Shown piece by piece: positions 1 through 10,202 of a DNA stretch of 64,000 nucleotides. The stretch spans positions 1 through 64,000 of the forward strand of contig NZ_JBEOMB010000013.1 of the NCBI RefSeq assembly GCF_046000175.1. Reading direction: 5' to 3'. Position 1 is the stretch's first letter, and every line of letters begins with the position of its first letter. Made by a program: the position numbers and the translations under genes. The stretch is from Rhodoplanes sp046000175 (lineage in GTDB: Bacteria > Pseudomonadota > Alphaproteobacteria > Rhizobiales > Xanthobacteraceae). Under the pieces are notes generated by a model, which saw nothing but the letters and a program-made list of their open reading frames with translations, did no database searches and was not told the DNA's origin.

Positions 1-692
1 AAGCCGAGCCCGAGCAGCATCCCGACGCCGGCGGCGCCGAAGCCCCAGTGCCAGCCGGCCGTCTCGCCGAGCGTCCCGCACACCAAGGGCGCCAGGAAGG
101 CCCCGACATTGATGCCGACATAGAAGATCGAGTAGGCGCGGTCGCGGCGCGGGTCGCCCTCGTCGTAGAGGCCGCCGACCTGGGTCACGATGTTCGGCTT
201 GAAGGCGCCGTTGCCGAGGATCAGCGTCAGCAGCGCCGGGAACAGCAGCGTCTCGAACGCCATCATGAAGTGGCCGACCGCCATCAGGGCGGCGCCGAGC
301 ACGACGGTGCGGCGCTGGCCGAGCAGGCGGTCGGCCAGGAGCCCGCCGAGCAGCGGCGTCAGATACACGAGCCCGGTGTAGAAGCCGTAGACCCAGGACG
401 CGAAGGCCTGGACGCCGAGCGGCCCGACCAGAACCTCCAGCGCGCCGCGCAGCGCCGTCCAGCCGAGCACCTGCTCGGCCCGCCCCGGCTCCGACAGGTA
501 CTTCACCATGTAGAGCACCAGGAGGGCGCGCATCCCGTAATAGGAGAAGCGCTCCCACATCTCGGTGCCGAACAGCACGGCGAGACCGCGCGGGTGGCCG
601 AACAGCTCGCCGGAGCGCGGCGGCGCGGCGGCGTGGTCCTCCGGGCCGGCGGACGTGGAAGGGGCGGGCGAGGGGCTTTGCGCTGGCGGCAT
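1..692 (-). CDS. POT/PTR-family proton-coupled peptide transporter (partial, C-terminus beyond left edge)
   Basis: The N-terminal ~230 residues of a peptide MFS transporter. The start ATG is at 692-690 and the frame stays open to base 1. The segment after about 25 residues reads GHPRGLAVLFGTEMWERFSY, the first-helix signature of the POT family, whose E-x-x-E-R-F motif is needed for proton coupling. It is followed by the YGF-x-TGLVYLTPLLGG segment and GNGAFKPNI, both typical of bacterial Dtp-type di/tripeptide importers. The role would be proton-driven uptake of small peptides across the inner membrane. The family is clear; the substrate range cannot be told from a fragment. Confidence 0.88.
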   Translation of the reverse strand, partial: MPPAQSPSPAPSTSAGPEDHAAAPPRSGELFGHPRGLAVLFGTEMWERFSYYGMRALLVLYMVKYLSEPGRAEQVLGWTALRGALEVLVGPLGVQAFASWVYGFYTGLVYLTPLLGGLLADRLLGQRRTVVLGAALMAVGHFMMAFETLLFPALLTLILGNGAFKPNIVTQVGGLYDEGDPRRDRAYSIFYVGINVGAFLAPLVCGTLGETAGWHWGFGAAGVGMLLGLG

Positions 693-801
693 CGGGTCTA
701 TTCTGGGCGCCGGATCGATCCCGGCCCGCGCGAGGGGGACGGGCCAGTGTAGAGCATGTCCGGACGGCCGGGGAGCCGCCGGCCGGCGCGAGGAGAGGGC
801 G

Positions 802-1338
802 ATGGCGGAGGGGCCTGACGCGACCCCGGGAGGCGACCACGAGGCGGATGACACCCGGCCCGACAAGGCTGGCGTGATCGCCCCGCCGCCCGTGATCGCC
901 GCCGTCACGCTGGCGCTCGCCGCGGGCCTCGAGCAGGTCTGGCCGAGCGGCACCGGCCTCCTCGGGTTCGGCGGGAGGCTGGCCGTGGCCGCCGTGCTCG
1001 CCCTCGCGGGCGGCGCCCTGGCGGTCGCCGGCGAGCGCCGCTTCTACCAGGCCGGCACCGACGCGCTGCCCTGGCGGCCCGCCACCGCGCTGGTGACCGA
1101 CGGCATCTACCACCACATGCGCAACCCCATGTATGTCGGGCTCGGGCTGCTGCTGCTCGGCCTCGCGGTCGGCTTCGACTCGGTCTGGCTCCTGGTCCTG
1201 ATCGCGCCGGCCGGGCTCGTCCTTCATTACGGCGTGGTGCTGCGCGAGGAGCGCTACCTCGCGCGAAAATTCGGCGCGCCTTACCGGCGCTTCCTGGCCG
1301 AGGTCCCGCGCTACGGCTGGTTGGTCCGGCGACGCTAG
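802..1338 (+). CDS. Isoprenylcysteine carboxyl methyltransferase (ICMT)-like membrane methyltransferase
   Basis: A 178-residue integral membrane protein of the ICMT/phospholipid-methyltransferase fold. After two or three N-terminal hydrophobic segments it has the family's C-terminal signature: Y-x-x-MRNPMYVG, a long hydrophobic hairpin, then REERYLARKFG-x-PYRRF near the end. These form the SAM-binding pocket in ICMT. Bacterial relatives rarely have known substrates, so function is given only at family level. The frame is open further upstream, but the ATG at 802 has a GAGGAGAGGG ribosome site just before it and gives the usual family length. It diverges from the peptide transporter gene, with about 110 bp between the starts. 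Confidence 0.75.
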   Translation: MAEGPDATPGGDHEADDTRPDKAGVIAPPPVIAAVTLALAAGLEQVWPSGTGLLGFGGRLAVAAVLALAGGALAVAGERRFYQAGTDALPWRPATALVTDGIYHHMRNPMYVGLGLLLLGLAVGFDSVWLLVLIAPAGLVLHYGVVLREERYLARKFGAPYRRFLAEVPRYGWLVRRR

Positions 1339-1449
1339 TCGGCTTGCGCCCTCACGTAGAGTTAATCGTCGTGCTCGCGCCGGTAATTGCAATCATGGGT
1401 CGTGACCTCCAGCCTCTCCGCCTCGGCTTCACGGCCGGTCGGAGGGCGG

Positions 1450-1578
1450 ATGGCCGGTTGCACGCAAGTGATCGAGGACGGCGAGGGCGGTTATCTCTAT
1501 TGCTTCGCCAACGACGCCTGGCAGATGTACGCCGACAATCACGGGGCCGTGGCGCTGACGATCGAGCGGATCGCTTGA
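1450..1578 (+). CDS. Small hypothetical protein (42 aa)
   Basis: A 42-codon ORF with the central stretch GGYLYCFANDAWQMYADNHG, a composition unlike random GC-rich translation. The ATG at 1450 follows GGAGG with a short 4-nt spacer; an in-frame TTG at 1387 is the alternative start. No function is recognised. There is no signal peptide or membrane segment. It stands alone between the ICMT-like gene and the convergent MoxR ATPase gene. Confidence 0.45.
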   Translation: MAGCTQVIEDGEGGYLYCFANDAWQMYADNHGAVALTIERIA

Positions 1579-1698
1579 GGCGGCAGATGCCGGGCGAGCA
1601 GGGGGCTGGGCGAGCGGGTGGCCGGACGAGCGGGTGGCCGGGCGAGACGTAACCGGGCTCGCGCGCGGCTGCCGCCCGCCGCGGCGCGTCGCCCGTCC

Positions 1699-2544
<846 letters not shown>

Positions 2545-2983
2545 GTCGGATCCTCGATGTCCGGGTTCTCGCGACAGTAGGGCCGCGACCGGGACGGGGC
2601 AAGCGAGGCGGGAGCCGGCCGGTGCTCGGGGGCGTCGTCCGCGGCCGCCCGGAGCGGGCAAAAAAAGTTCGGCGCCTCGGAAAAAATTCGCGCCTGGTTC
2701 GGCCGCGGCGGCCGTTTGATGGACATGCGGCCGGAGACAGGCCTCCGCCCGCCCACGGATGTGCGACCCGGCAGGATCGCGCAGCCGCGATCTCCGTTGG
2801 ACGGAAATATCTGCCGGCCGGCGGCCGTTCTTGCCGGGGCGCGGCCCCGCGACGCGCCGCCCGGACGAGTCTAACCCTTTGAAAAAACGAACTGCAGCCT
2901 GTCGGCACAGCGCTTGCTGAACAACCGACAGGGTGCGGGCGCGCAGGGAGTTCGCGTACCGCTCGGCCGAGTGGAGACGACCG
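2545..2983. other. Intergenic region between moxR and flgE
   Basis: A 439-bp divergent intergenic region. It holds the sigma-54 promoter of flgE (2903-2918) and A-tracts at about 2661 and 2681. I see no credible gene in it; the open frames crossing it are extensions of the neighbours. Confidence 0.6.
2903..2918 (+). promoter_or_regulatory. Sigma-54 promoter of flgE-flgK-flgL
   Basis: The sequence CGGCACAGCGCTTGCT matches the sigma-54 consensus YTGGCACGNNNNTTGCW, with GG and GC separated by exactly ten bases. Transcription would begin near 2929, leaving a leader of about 55 nt before the flgE ATG. Sigma-54 control of hook genes is well known in Caulobacter, which supports the reading. Confidence 0.75.
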
Positions 2984-4981
2984 ATGGGTATCTTTGGCGC
3001 GCTGACCACCTCCGTGACGGGCATGCAGGCGCAGTCCTTCGCCCTGCAGAACATCTCCGGCAACATCGCGAACGCGCAGACCACCGCCTACAAGCGCACC
3101 GACACGAGCTTCACCGATCTCATCCAGGACAATCAGCCGTCCAAGCAGGTCGCCGGCAGCGTGCAGGCGTCGTCGCGCGGCACCAACACGGTGCAGGGCG
3201 ACATCCAGACCAGCTCGATCGGCACCTTCATGGCGATCAACGGCGACGGCTACTTCGTCGTGATGAAGCCGACCAACGTGGTCGACAACAACCCGATCTT
3301 CTCGGGCGTCAACCAGTACACCCGCCGCGGCGACTTCCAGCCCAACAAGGACGGCTACCTGGTCAACGGCGCTGGCTACTACCTGATGGGCATCCCGGTC
3401 GACTCCACCACCGGGAACCTCACGGCCAGCGTGCCGAGCCTGCTGAAGTTCAAGAACGACTTCCTCCCCGCCCAGGCGACCACCGAGGTCTCCTACCGGG
3501 CGAACCTGCCGCGCTATCCGTTCACGCCGTCGCACGACACCAAGACGGTCGGCTCCGAGCTGCTGAAGGCGACCGACTTCATCGCCAATCCGCTGGCGGT
3601 GTCGCCGCAGCCCGCCAAGATCACCGGCACGGGCGCGACGCTGAGCCCCGACGCCAACGCGCTGCTCACCGGCGCGGCGGTGCTGCCCGGTACGCTGGTG
3701 AATGCCGGCACCATCACGGTGAACGGCAACACCGTGACCCTGACCGCCGGCATGACGCCGGCCAACGTCATGGCGGCCATCAACACGGCCGCGAACCCCG
3801 CCGTGACGGCCTCGCTCGACGCCTCCGGCAAGCTCGTGCTGCAGAGCGCGGACGCCCGCACCGCGATCGCCATCGGCGGCAGCAACGCCGCGCTGATGAC
3901 CGAGATCGGCCTGTCGGTCGGCACCACCAATCCGACCAACCTGCTGACCCAGTCGGCGGCGGCGTCCGGCCAGACCCTGACCATCACGATCGGATCGAAC
4001 CCGACCCTCACCCTCACGTTCGGCACCGGCGGCCTGCCCAACATCCAGACCATGGCCGATCTCGCCACCCAGATCGCGACCCTGACCGGCGGCTCCGCCT
4101 CGGTGAACTCGCTCAACGGCAATCTCACCATCACGGCGGCGAGCCTGACCGACGAGATCACGATCGGCGGCGACGCCAACCCGACCATGTTCGGCCTGCG
4201 CACCAAGTCGGCGCTGCCGTCGAACCAGACCGTGGTCGGCGACGACGTCACCACCTTCGTGTCGCAGTCGATCGGCGGCGGCGCCATCACGGCCTACGAC
4301 GTGTCCGGGTCGCAGGCCAACATCCAGCTCCGCTGGGCCAAGATCGACTCCACCACGCTGGGCTCCGGCCACGTCGACACCTGGAACCTGTTCTATCAGG
4401 TCAACTCCACGGCCACCGGAAGCGAGACCGCCTGGAAGAATGTCGGCACCAACTTCACGTTCGGGTCCGACGGGCAGATGAACCCGGTGGTGGCGAACCT
4501 CACGCTCTCCGACGTGACGGTCGACGGCGCGGCGCTCGGCACCATCTCGCTGAAGTTCGGTGCCGGCGGAATCACCGAGTTCTCCGACCCGAACGGCAAC
4601 GTCCAGGTCAACCTCTTGACCCAGAACGGCTACGCGGCCGGCGCGCTGCAGACCATCTCGGTCAGCGAGAAGGGCCGCGTGGTCGGCTCCTACTCGAACG
4701 GCCGCACCATCGACCTCGCCGAGGTGACGCTCGCCAAGTTCGCCGGCGCCAACTACCTCAAGAAGATCGACGGCGGCGCCTTCGAGGCGACCGACGAGTC
4801 GGGAACCGCGGTCTACGGAGCGGCGGGCAAGATCGTCGGCTCGTCGCTCGAGGGCGCCAACACCGACATCGCCGACGAGTTCACCAAGCTGATCGTCACC
4901 CAGCAGGCCTATTCGGCCAACACGCGGGTGATCACGACCAGCAACCAGATGATCCAGGATCTGCTGAACATGTTGCGCTGA
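2984..4981 (+). CDS. flgE: Flagellar hook protein FlgE
   Basis: A 665-residue hook subunit, longer than the usual ~400-450. The N-terminus MGIFGALTTSVTGMQAQSFA and the ANAQTTAYKR segment are the conserved rod/hook D0 region. The C-terminus (EFTKLIVTQQAYSANTR, ending MIQDLLNMLR) is the matching helix that packs in the hook core. Between them, residues ~210-410 carry an insertion of flagellin-IN-like beta modules (SVGTTNPTNLLTQ, LTLTFGTGG, DEITIGGDANP) with close relatives in FlgL downstream. The ATG at 2984 follows GTGGAG and begins exactly at the conserved start. It is the first gene of flgE-flgK-flgL, with flgK 29 bp on. Confidence 0.95.
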   Translation: MGIFGALTTSVTGMQAQSFALQNISGNIANAQTTAYKRTDTSFTDLIQDNQPSKQVAGSVQASSRGTNTVQGDIQTSSIGTFMAINGDGYFVVMKPTNVVDNNPIFSGVNQYTRRGDFQPNKDGYLVNGAGYYLMGIPVDSTTGNLTASVPSLLKFKNDFLPAQATTEVSYRANLPRYPFTPSHDTKTVGSELLKATDFIANPLAVSPQPAKITGTGATLSPDANALLTGAAVLPGTLVNAGTITVNGNTVTLTAGMTPANVMAAINTAANPAVTASLDASGKLVLQSADARTAIAIGGSNAALMTEIGLSVGTTNPTNLLTQSAAASGQTLTITIGSNPTLTLTFGTGGLPNIQTMADLATQIATLTGGSASVNSLNGNLTITAASLTDEITIGGDANPTMFGLRTKSALPSNQTVVGDDVTTFVSQSIGGGAITAYDVSGSQANIQLRWAKIDSTTLGSGHVDTWNLFYQVNSTATGSETAWKNVGTNFTFGSDGQMNPVVANLTLSDVTVDGAALGTISLKFGAGGITEFSDPNGNVQVNLLTQNGYAAGALQTISVSEKGRVVGSYSNGRTIDLAEVTLAKFAGANYLKKIDGGAFEATDESGTAVYGAAGKIVGSSLEGANTDIADEFTKLIVTQQAYSANTRVITTSNQMIQDLLNMLR

Positions 4982-5010
4982 GCGAGCGCGCGACGGCGGA
5001 GGGCACCTAA

Positions 5011-6876
5011 ATGAGTCTCACCCAGGCGCTCCGGACGGCCGCGGCCGGCCTCAATGCGGCGCAGGGCGGGCTGTCGCTCGTCTCCGCCAACGTGGCCAAC
5101 GCGCAGACGCCCGGCTACACCCGCAAGACGGTCGAGACCGCCACGGTCGCGGCCGGCGGCGATCTGGTCAGCGTCCGGCTGGCCTCCGTCAACCGCCTGG
5201 TCGACCAGTACATCCAGAAGCAGCTGCGCACCGAGAGCACGGGCGGCTCCTACGCGACGCTCCGCTCGCAGTTCTACGACCGGCTGCAGAACATCTACGG
5301 GGATCCCAACTCGGCGACGTCGCTCGAGTCGGTCTACAACGACTTCACCGAGGCGATCCAGGCGCTCACCACCAATCCGTCCGACTACTCGACGCGCGCC
5401 AACGTGCTGTCGACCGGCGTCGCGATGGCGCAGCAGCTCAACAACATGTCGGAGGACATCCAGTCGCTGCGGCAGAACGCCGAGCAGGGGCTGGCCGAGT
5501 GCATCGCGAGCGTCAACACCTGCCTCAGAGGGCTGGCGCAGGTCAACAACCAGCTCACCGCGTCGCACGCGGACGATGCGTCGCGCGCGACCATGCTGGA
5601 CCAGCGCGACTATTATCTCGATCAGCTCGCCGAGCTGATGGACATCCAGGTCACGCACAACGCCGACGACAGCGTCGCGGTGTTCACGAGCTCCGGCATC
5701 CAGCTCGCCGGCGCCTCCGCCTCCACCCTGTCGTTCGACGCCCAGGGCATGATCACGGCCGGCGCGCAGTGGAACGCCGACGAGAGCAAGCGACAGGTCG
5801 GCACCATCATCGCGACCAACTCGTCGGGCGGCACCATCGACCTGATCGCGTCGCGCTCGATCCGCTCCGGCAAGATCGCCGCCTATCTCGAGATGCGCGA
5901 CAAGGTCCTGGTCCAGGCGCAGAACCAGCTCGACGAGTTCGCCGCCGCGGTGTCGCGCACCCTTTCGGACGTCACGACGGCCGGCACACCGGCCACCTCG
6001 GGCGCGCAGTCAGGCTTCGACGTCGATCTCACCGGGCTCCTCGCCGGCAACTCGGTGAAGGTGAGCTGGATGGACACGCTCACCGGCAGGACCCACACGG
6101 CGACCCTGATGCGGGTCGACAATCCGAGTGCGCTGCCGCTGTCGGACAGCCTCACCGCCGATCCGAACGACAAGGTGATCGGCATCGACTTCTCGGGCGG
6201 CCTCGCGAGCGCCGTCACCCAGATGAACAAGGCCTTCAACGGCCAGGTGCAGTTCTCAAATCCGGCCGGCAACACGCTGCGCGTCCTCGACGACGGCGCC
6301 GCGAGCGTGGCCGACATCGTCGCCGTCACGGTCACCAAGACCCAGACCTCGCTCAGCGGCGGGACCGCGGCGCTGCCGTTCTTCATGGACGGTCCCGACT
6401 ACTTCTCCGGCGCGGTGGCCGGCACCTATCCGCAGTCGGTCGGCTACGCCGCCCGCATCACGGTCAACCCGTCGCTGCTCGCCGACGTGAGCAAGCTCGT
6501 CCAGTTCGACGTCAATACGCCGTCCGGCGACCAGACCCGTCCGACGTTCCTCTACGACAAGCTCGTCAACACCGGGCAGACCTACGTGACCAACACGGGC
6601 GTCGGCTCGGACGCCGCGCCCTACAACGGCACGATCGCGTCCTTCCTGCGCCAGGCGATGGCGCTGCAGGGCGAGAACGCCGCCGGCGCCGCCAAGCTCG
6701 CCGAGGGCCAGAAGATGGTCGTCGACGCGCTGCAGCAGCGGCTCAACGAAGGCGCCGCCGTCAACATCGACGAGGAGATGACGACGCTCCTCACGTTGCA
6801 GACGGCCTACGGGGCCAATGCGCGGGTCTTCTCGGTGGTCAACGAGATGCTCAAGACCCTGCTCCAGATGATGTGA
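5011..6876 (+). CDS. flgK: Flagellar hook-associated protein 1 FlgK
   Basis: A 621-residue HAP1, the first hook-filament junction protein. The N-terminus (MSLTQALRTAAAGLNAAQGG, then ANVANAQTPGYTRK) and the C-terminus (NIDEEMTTLLTLQTAYGANA, ending MLKTLLQMM) are the paired D0 helices of the family. A long helical region (residues ~95-200) follows the usual FlgK layout, then variable outer domains. GGAGGG lies 8 nt before the ATG. flgL follows after only 7 bp, so the three genes are surely co-transcribed. Confidence 0.95.
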   Translation: MSLTQALRTAAAGLNAAQGGLSLVSANVANAQTPGYTRKTVETATVAAGGDLVSVRLASVNRLVDQYIQKQLRTESTGGSYATLRSQFYDRLQNIYGDPNSATSLESVYNDFTEAIQALTTNPSDYSTRANVLSTGVAMAQQLNNMSEDIQSLRQNAEQGLAECIASVNTCLRGLAQVNNQLTASHADDASRATMLDQRDYYLDQLAELMDIQVTHNADDSVAVFTSSGIQLAGASASTLSFDAQGMITAGAQWNADESKRQVGTIIATNSSGGTIDLIASRSIRSGKIAAYLEMRDKVLVQAQNQLDEFAAAVSRTLSDVTTAGTPATSGAQSGFDVDLTGLLAGNSVKVSWMDTLTGRTHTATLMRVDNPSALPLSDSLTADPNDKVIGIDFSGGLASAVTQMNKAFNGQVQFSNPAGNTLRVLDDGAASVADIVAVTVTKTQTSLSGGTAALPFFMDGPDYFSGAVAGTYPQSVGYAARITVNPSLLADVSKLVQFDVNTPSGDQTRPTFLYDKLVNTGQTYVTNTGVGSDAAPYNGTIASFLRQAMALQGENAAGAAKLAEGQKMVVDALQQRLNEGAAVNIDEEMTTLLTLQTAYGANARVFSVVNEMLKTLLQMM

Positions 6877-6883
6877 GGCTGCC

Positions 6884-9370
6884 ATGGCGATCACCGGCTT
6901 GGGAAGCCAGAGCCTGCTCCAGGTCGAGCGCCTCATCTCGATGCGGCGTCAGCTCGACGATCTGCAGCGGCAGCTCGGCACGCAGAAGCGCTCCAACACC
7001 TACGCGGGCATCGGCCTCGACCGTGGCTTGACCGTCGGGCTGCGCACCAAGCTTTCGTCGGTGTCGTCCTACAACGGCTCGATCCAGCAGCTCGAGACGC
7101 GGCTGAAGCTGTCGCAGATGGCGCTCACCGACATCGACGCAGCGGCGCGGACCGTGAAGACCTCGATCCCCAAGGCGACCTACGTGCTCTCGCAGAACGG
7201 CCGCACCCAGGATCAGGTGACGGCGCAGGGCCAGCTCGACCGCATGCTGGGTGCGCTCAACACCCAGTTCGGCGACCAGTTCATCTTTTCCGGCCTGTCG
7301 CCCGACAAGGCCGCGGTGGAGACCACCGACCACATCCTCAACGGGGTCGGGCCGCGGGCCGGGCTGATCCAGCTCATCACCGAGCGCAACCAGGCCGATC
7401 TCGGTGCCGCCGGTCTCGGCCGGCTGGTGATCCCGGCGACCACCTCGACCTCCGCGAGCCTGACCGGCACCACGGCGACGCTGGCGCCGGACGCCGCCGC
7501 GGTGACGACCGGCACGGCGGACCTCAGCGCGCCGTTCACTTCGGCGGCCGGTGGCACGCTCGACATCGGCGGCGTCAGCGTCACGATCAACGCCGGAGAC
7601 GACGGTGCCACGATCCGCGACGCCATCAACACGGCCCTGATCGCCGCGGCCGCACCCGCCGCGCCGAGCGTCACGGCGTCGCTCGACGGCGCGAACCATC
7701 TCGTTCTCACCGGCGCCGACGCCGACGCCAGCGTCACGATCGGGGCGGGCAGCACGGCCGGCCTCCTGACCGAGCTCGGCCTTTCGGTCGGCACCGCTGC
7801 GCCGACCAATCTGCTGACCCAGGCGGGCGGCGTCACGGCCGGGCAGACCTTGTCGGTCGCGATCGGCACCAGCGCCGTCACGGTGACGTTCGGCACCGGT
7901 GTCGGCCAGGTGTCGACCATCGCCGAGCTGAACACGGCGCTGTCGGCCATCACGGGCGGCACCGCGGTCGTCGATCCCGCCAACGGCAACCTCACCGTCA
8001 CGGCGTCGAGCAGCACCGGCGACATCACGATCGGCGGCACGGTGGCGGCGGCGAAGTTCGGCCTCGCGACGACGTCGTCGAAGGCGACCAACGTCGTCTC
8101 GATCGGCGAGGACGTCGCCGGCTCCGTGTTCGGCTTCAAGCTCCTGTCGATGGCGACGACGATCCCGGGCGCGACCGCGACGCAGCCGGCGGGCGCACCG
8201 CCCGCGATGTCGGTCGACATCGGCGGCACGCTGCCGCGCGACGGCGACACGGTGACGTTCAGCTTCTCGCTTCCCGATGGGACGACGGAAAATCTCGTCC
8301 TCACCGCGGTGTCGACGCCCAAGAGCCTGGTCGGCACCGGCGGCTTCGCGGCCCCCGGCCACATCCTGGGCGGGACGCCGGGCGCCATCACGATCCAGAC
8401 GCCGCTGATGAACGGCGGCGCCGCCGTGACGATCTCGGGGCTCAACGCGAGCGACAGCCCGTCGACCGCGGCGACCAAGATCATGGCGGCGCTCAACTCG
8501 CTGCCGGCCGGCAACGGCGGCGTGTCGGTCACCAACGAGGGCGGCCAGCTGGTGTTCAAGTCGGCGGCCGGCGAGCAGATCACGCTGGGCGGCGATTCCG
8601 CGACGCTCGACTCGCTCGGCTTCACGGCCGGCAACCGGGTCGGCAACGTCGTCGATCCGCCCAAGGAGAAGAACCAGTTCGCCATCGGCGTCACCGAGGC
8701 GGAGACGCTCGCCAACCTCCACACGCTCCTGAACACCTCGGTCGGCACGCTCGCCAAGACGTCGCTGATGGCGGCCTCGGCCGTGCAGGCCTCCAACGAG
8801 TTCTTCAACGCCGGCGACGCCACCCCGCCGCAGCGGGTCGATGGCCCGCCCTTCGACACCGCCGTCGCCCTGAAGAACGGCACCACGACCGACACGCTCG
8901 CCTGGTACACGGGCGAGGCCGGCGCGACCTCGGCGCGCTCGACCTCGGTCGCGCGCATCGACTCGGAGATCTCGGTCGCCTACGGCATGCGGGCGAACGA
9001 GCAGGCGTTCCGGGTGGCGATCGCCAACACGGCCGCGATGGCCGCCGTGACCTTCTCGTCGAGCGACGTGAACGGCGAAGGCCGGTTCTCGGCGCTGATG
9101 AGCCGGGTCCAGTCGAATCTCGGCAATCAGCAGGGCGTCCAGAAGATCTCCGACATCACGGCCGATCTCGGCGCCTCGCAGAAGGCGGTCCAGACCGCCA
9201 AGGATCGCCACACCCAGACGACCGCGGCGCTGACCGACATGCTGGAGAACATCGAAGGCGTGCCGATGGAGGAATCGAGCGCCATGATCCTCGCCCTGCA
9301 GACGAGCCTGCAGGCGTCGCTGCAGACGACGGCGCTGCTCTCCAAGCTCAATCTCGTGAACTACCTGTAG
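6884..9370 (+). CDS. flgL: Flagellar hook-associated protein 3 FlgL (flagellin-like), unusually long
   Basis: An 828-residue protein; FlgL is normally 300-400. The first ~180 residues are flagellin/HAP3-like, with helical repeats such as LKLSQMALTDIDAAARTVKT and NTQFGDQFIFSG. The last ~170 residues return to the helical core, ending ALQTSLQASLQTTALLSKLN. In between, from about residue 190, lie several beta modules (SVGTAAPTNLLTQ, VTVTFGTGVGQVSTIAELN, NGNLTVTASSSTGDITIGG) that resemble the FlgE insertion almost line for line, even in DNA. GAGG lies 5 nt before the ATG. Being last in the flgEKL operon supports FlgL over flagellin. Confidence 0.88.
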   Translation: MAITGLGSQSLLQVERLISMRRQLDDLQRQLGTQKRSNTYAGIGLDRGLTVGLRTKLSSVSSYNGSIQQLETRLKLSQMALTDIDAAARTVKTSIPKATYVLSQNGRTQDQVTAQGQLDRMLGALNTQFGDQFIFSGLSPDKAAVETTDHILNGVGPRAGLIQLITERNQADLGAAGLGRLVIPATTSTSASLTGTTATLAPDAAAVTTGTADLSAPFTSAAGGTLDIGGVSVTINAGDDGATIRDAINTALIAAAAPAAPSVTASLDGANHLVLTGADADASVTIGAGSTAGLLTELGLSVGTAAPTNLLTQAGGVTAGQTLSVAIGTSAVTVTFGTGVGQVSTIAELNTALSAITGGTAVVDPANGNLTVTASSSTGDITIGGTVAAAKFGLATTSSKATNVVSIGEDVAGSVFGFKLLSMATTIPGATATQPAGAPPAMSVDIGGTLPRDGDTVTFSFSLPDGTTENLVLTAVSTPKSLVGTGGFAAPGHILGGTPGAITIQTPLMNGGAAVTISGLNASDSPSTAATKIMAALNSLPAGNGGVSVTNEGGQLVFKSAAGEQITLGGDSATLDSLGFTAGNRVGNVVDPPKEKNQFAIGVTEAETLANLHTLLNTSVGTLAKTSLMAASAVQASNEFFNAGDATPPQRVDGPPFDTAVALKNGTTTDTLAWYTGEAGATSARSTSVARIDSEISVAYGMRANEQAFRVAIANTAAMAAVTFSSSDVNGEGRFSALMSRVQSNLGNQQGVQKISDITADLGASQKAVQTAKDRHTQTTAALTDMLENIEGVPMEESSAMILALQTSLQASLQTTALLSKLNLVNYL

Positions 9371-9420
9371 CGGCTCGCGAGGGGTGAGCCGAGGAGGGCG
9401 CCGGCCGGGTCCGGCGTCCC

Positions 9421-9795
9421 TCAGGCGCCCATGAGGCCGTCGGCGATGTCGTGGTTGATGCCGATCAGGGCGGCGAGGCGCTCGGGGCGGGGGTCGGCCG
9501 CGAAGGCGACGGTCTGGTGATCGACGAACAGGCCGAGGCTGGCGAGGCTGTGCCGCACCGCGCACGGAAGCGCCGGGTCGGTCGCCACGGTGGCTCCGAC
9601 GACATCGTGCCAGAGGCGGCGATTGTGGACCAGCGCCGCGTCGATGGCGTCGCGGCTCGCCTGGGCGCCGCTGCGGACCGCGCCCGATTGGGCCGCCTGG
9701 AGCCGCCGCGCGGCGTCGAGGAGGAGGAGGGCCTGAACTTCACGCGGAGCGGGCGTGGGGCGCTCCGGACGGCTCGCTGTTTCGATGCAGGGCAT
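9421..9795 (-). CDS. flaF: FlaF flagellar biosynthesis regulator (copy 1)
   Basis: A 124-residue FlaF-family protein. Family features seen are an N-terminal helix rich in Ala/Leu, ALVHNRRLWHD, LGLFVDHQT and the C-terminal LIGINHDIADGLMG. In Caulobacter FlaF is needed for flagellin production and opposes FlbT. Its start overlaps the flbT 3' end by 56 bp, so the two are translated from one minus-strand transcript. It is convergent with flgL. It diverges from the second FlaF at 11.3 kb, mainly in the N-terminal third. Confidence 0.85.
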   Translation of the reverse strand: MPCIETASRPERPTPAPREVQALLLLDAARRLQAAQSGAVRSGAQASRDAIDAALVHNRRLWHDVVGATVATDPALPCAVRHSLASLGLFVDHQTVAFAADPRPERLAALIGINHDIADGLMGA

Positions 9796-10171
9796 GGTCG
9801 ACCAGCTCCCTCTCGTAGGCGATCAGCTTCTTGGCCTCCTTGAGGGCCTTGTACATCTCGCCTGCCAGGATGTGGTTGTTCACGCTCTCGATCAGCGGCC
9901 AGGTGCTCGGCGCCGCCTTGAGAACGTCGCTGACCAGCTTGAAGTAGATCTCGTGATAGGCGCGCGCGTCCTTCGACGTGTACATGAGCTGCACGGCGAG
10001 ATAGATGCGCTTGGCCGGCGTGTCGGCCGTCTCGGCCGTGAGAATGTCCTTCTCGCGCAGGATCGGCGTCTCGCCCTCGATCAGCAGGCGCGCCCGCTGG
10101 TCCGAGTTGGTGATCACGCAGTCGCCGAGAATGATGCGTTCGCCGGGCTTCAGTTCGACCTTCAAGGCCAT
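9740..10171 (-). CDS. flbT: FlbT flagellin translation repressor
   Basis: A 143-residue protein matching FlbT. It starts with LKVELKPGERIILGDCVITN, has a central AKRIYLAVQLMYTSK segment, and ends with a helix containing YKALKEAKKLIAYE. In Caulobacter FlbT binds the flagellin mRNA leader and blocks its translation until the hook is complete; the same role is inferred here. GGGGGAGAG precedes the ATG. Two CtrA-type boxes lie only 32-59 bp upstream of the start, which would place flbT-flaF in the cell-cycle-controlled flagellar hierarchy. Confidence 0.92.
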   Translation of the reverse strand: MALKVELKPGERIILGDCVITNSDQRARLLIEGETPILREKDILTAETADTPAKRIYLAVQLMYTSKDARAYHEIYFKLVSDVLKAAPSTWPLIESVNNHILAGEMYKALKEAKKLIAYERELVDHALHRNSEPSGAPHARSA

Positions 10172-10202
10172 GGCCGCTCTCCCCCATGAGTCTCACGGAT
10201 CG

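Noticed and set aside
7213..8958. A 581-codon minus-strand frame within flgL
   Set aside because: Val/Pro/Ser-rich antisense of a Thr/Ala/Gly-rich beta domain; no start signal or family.
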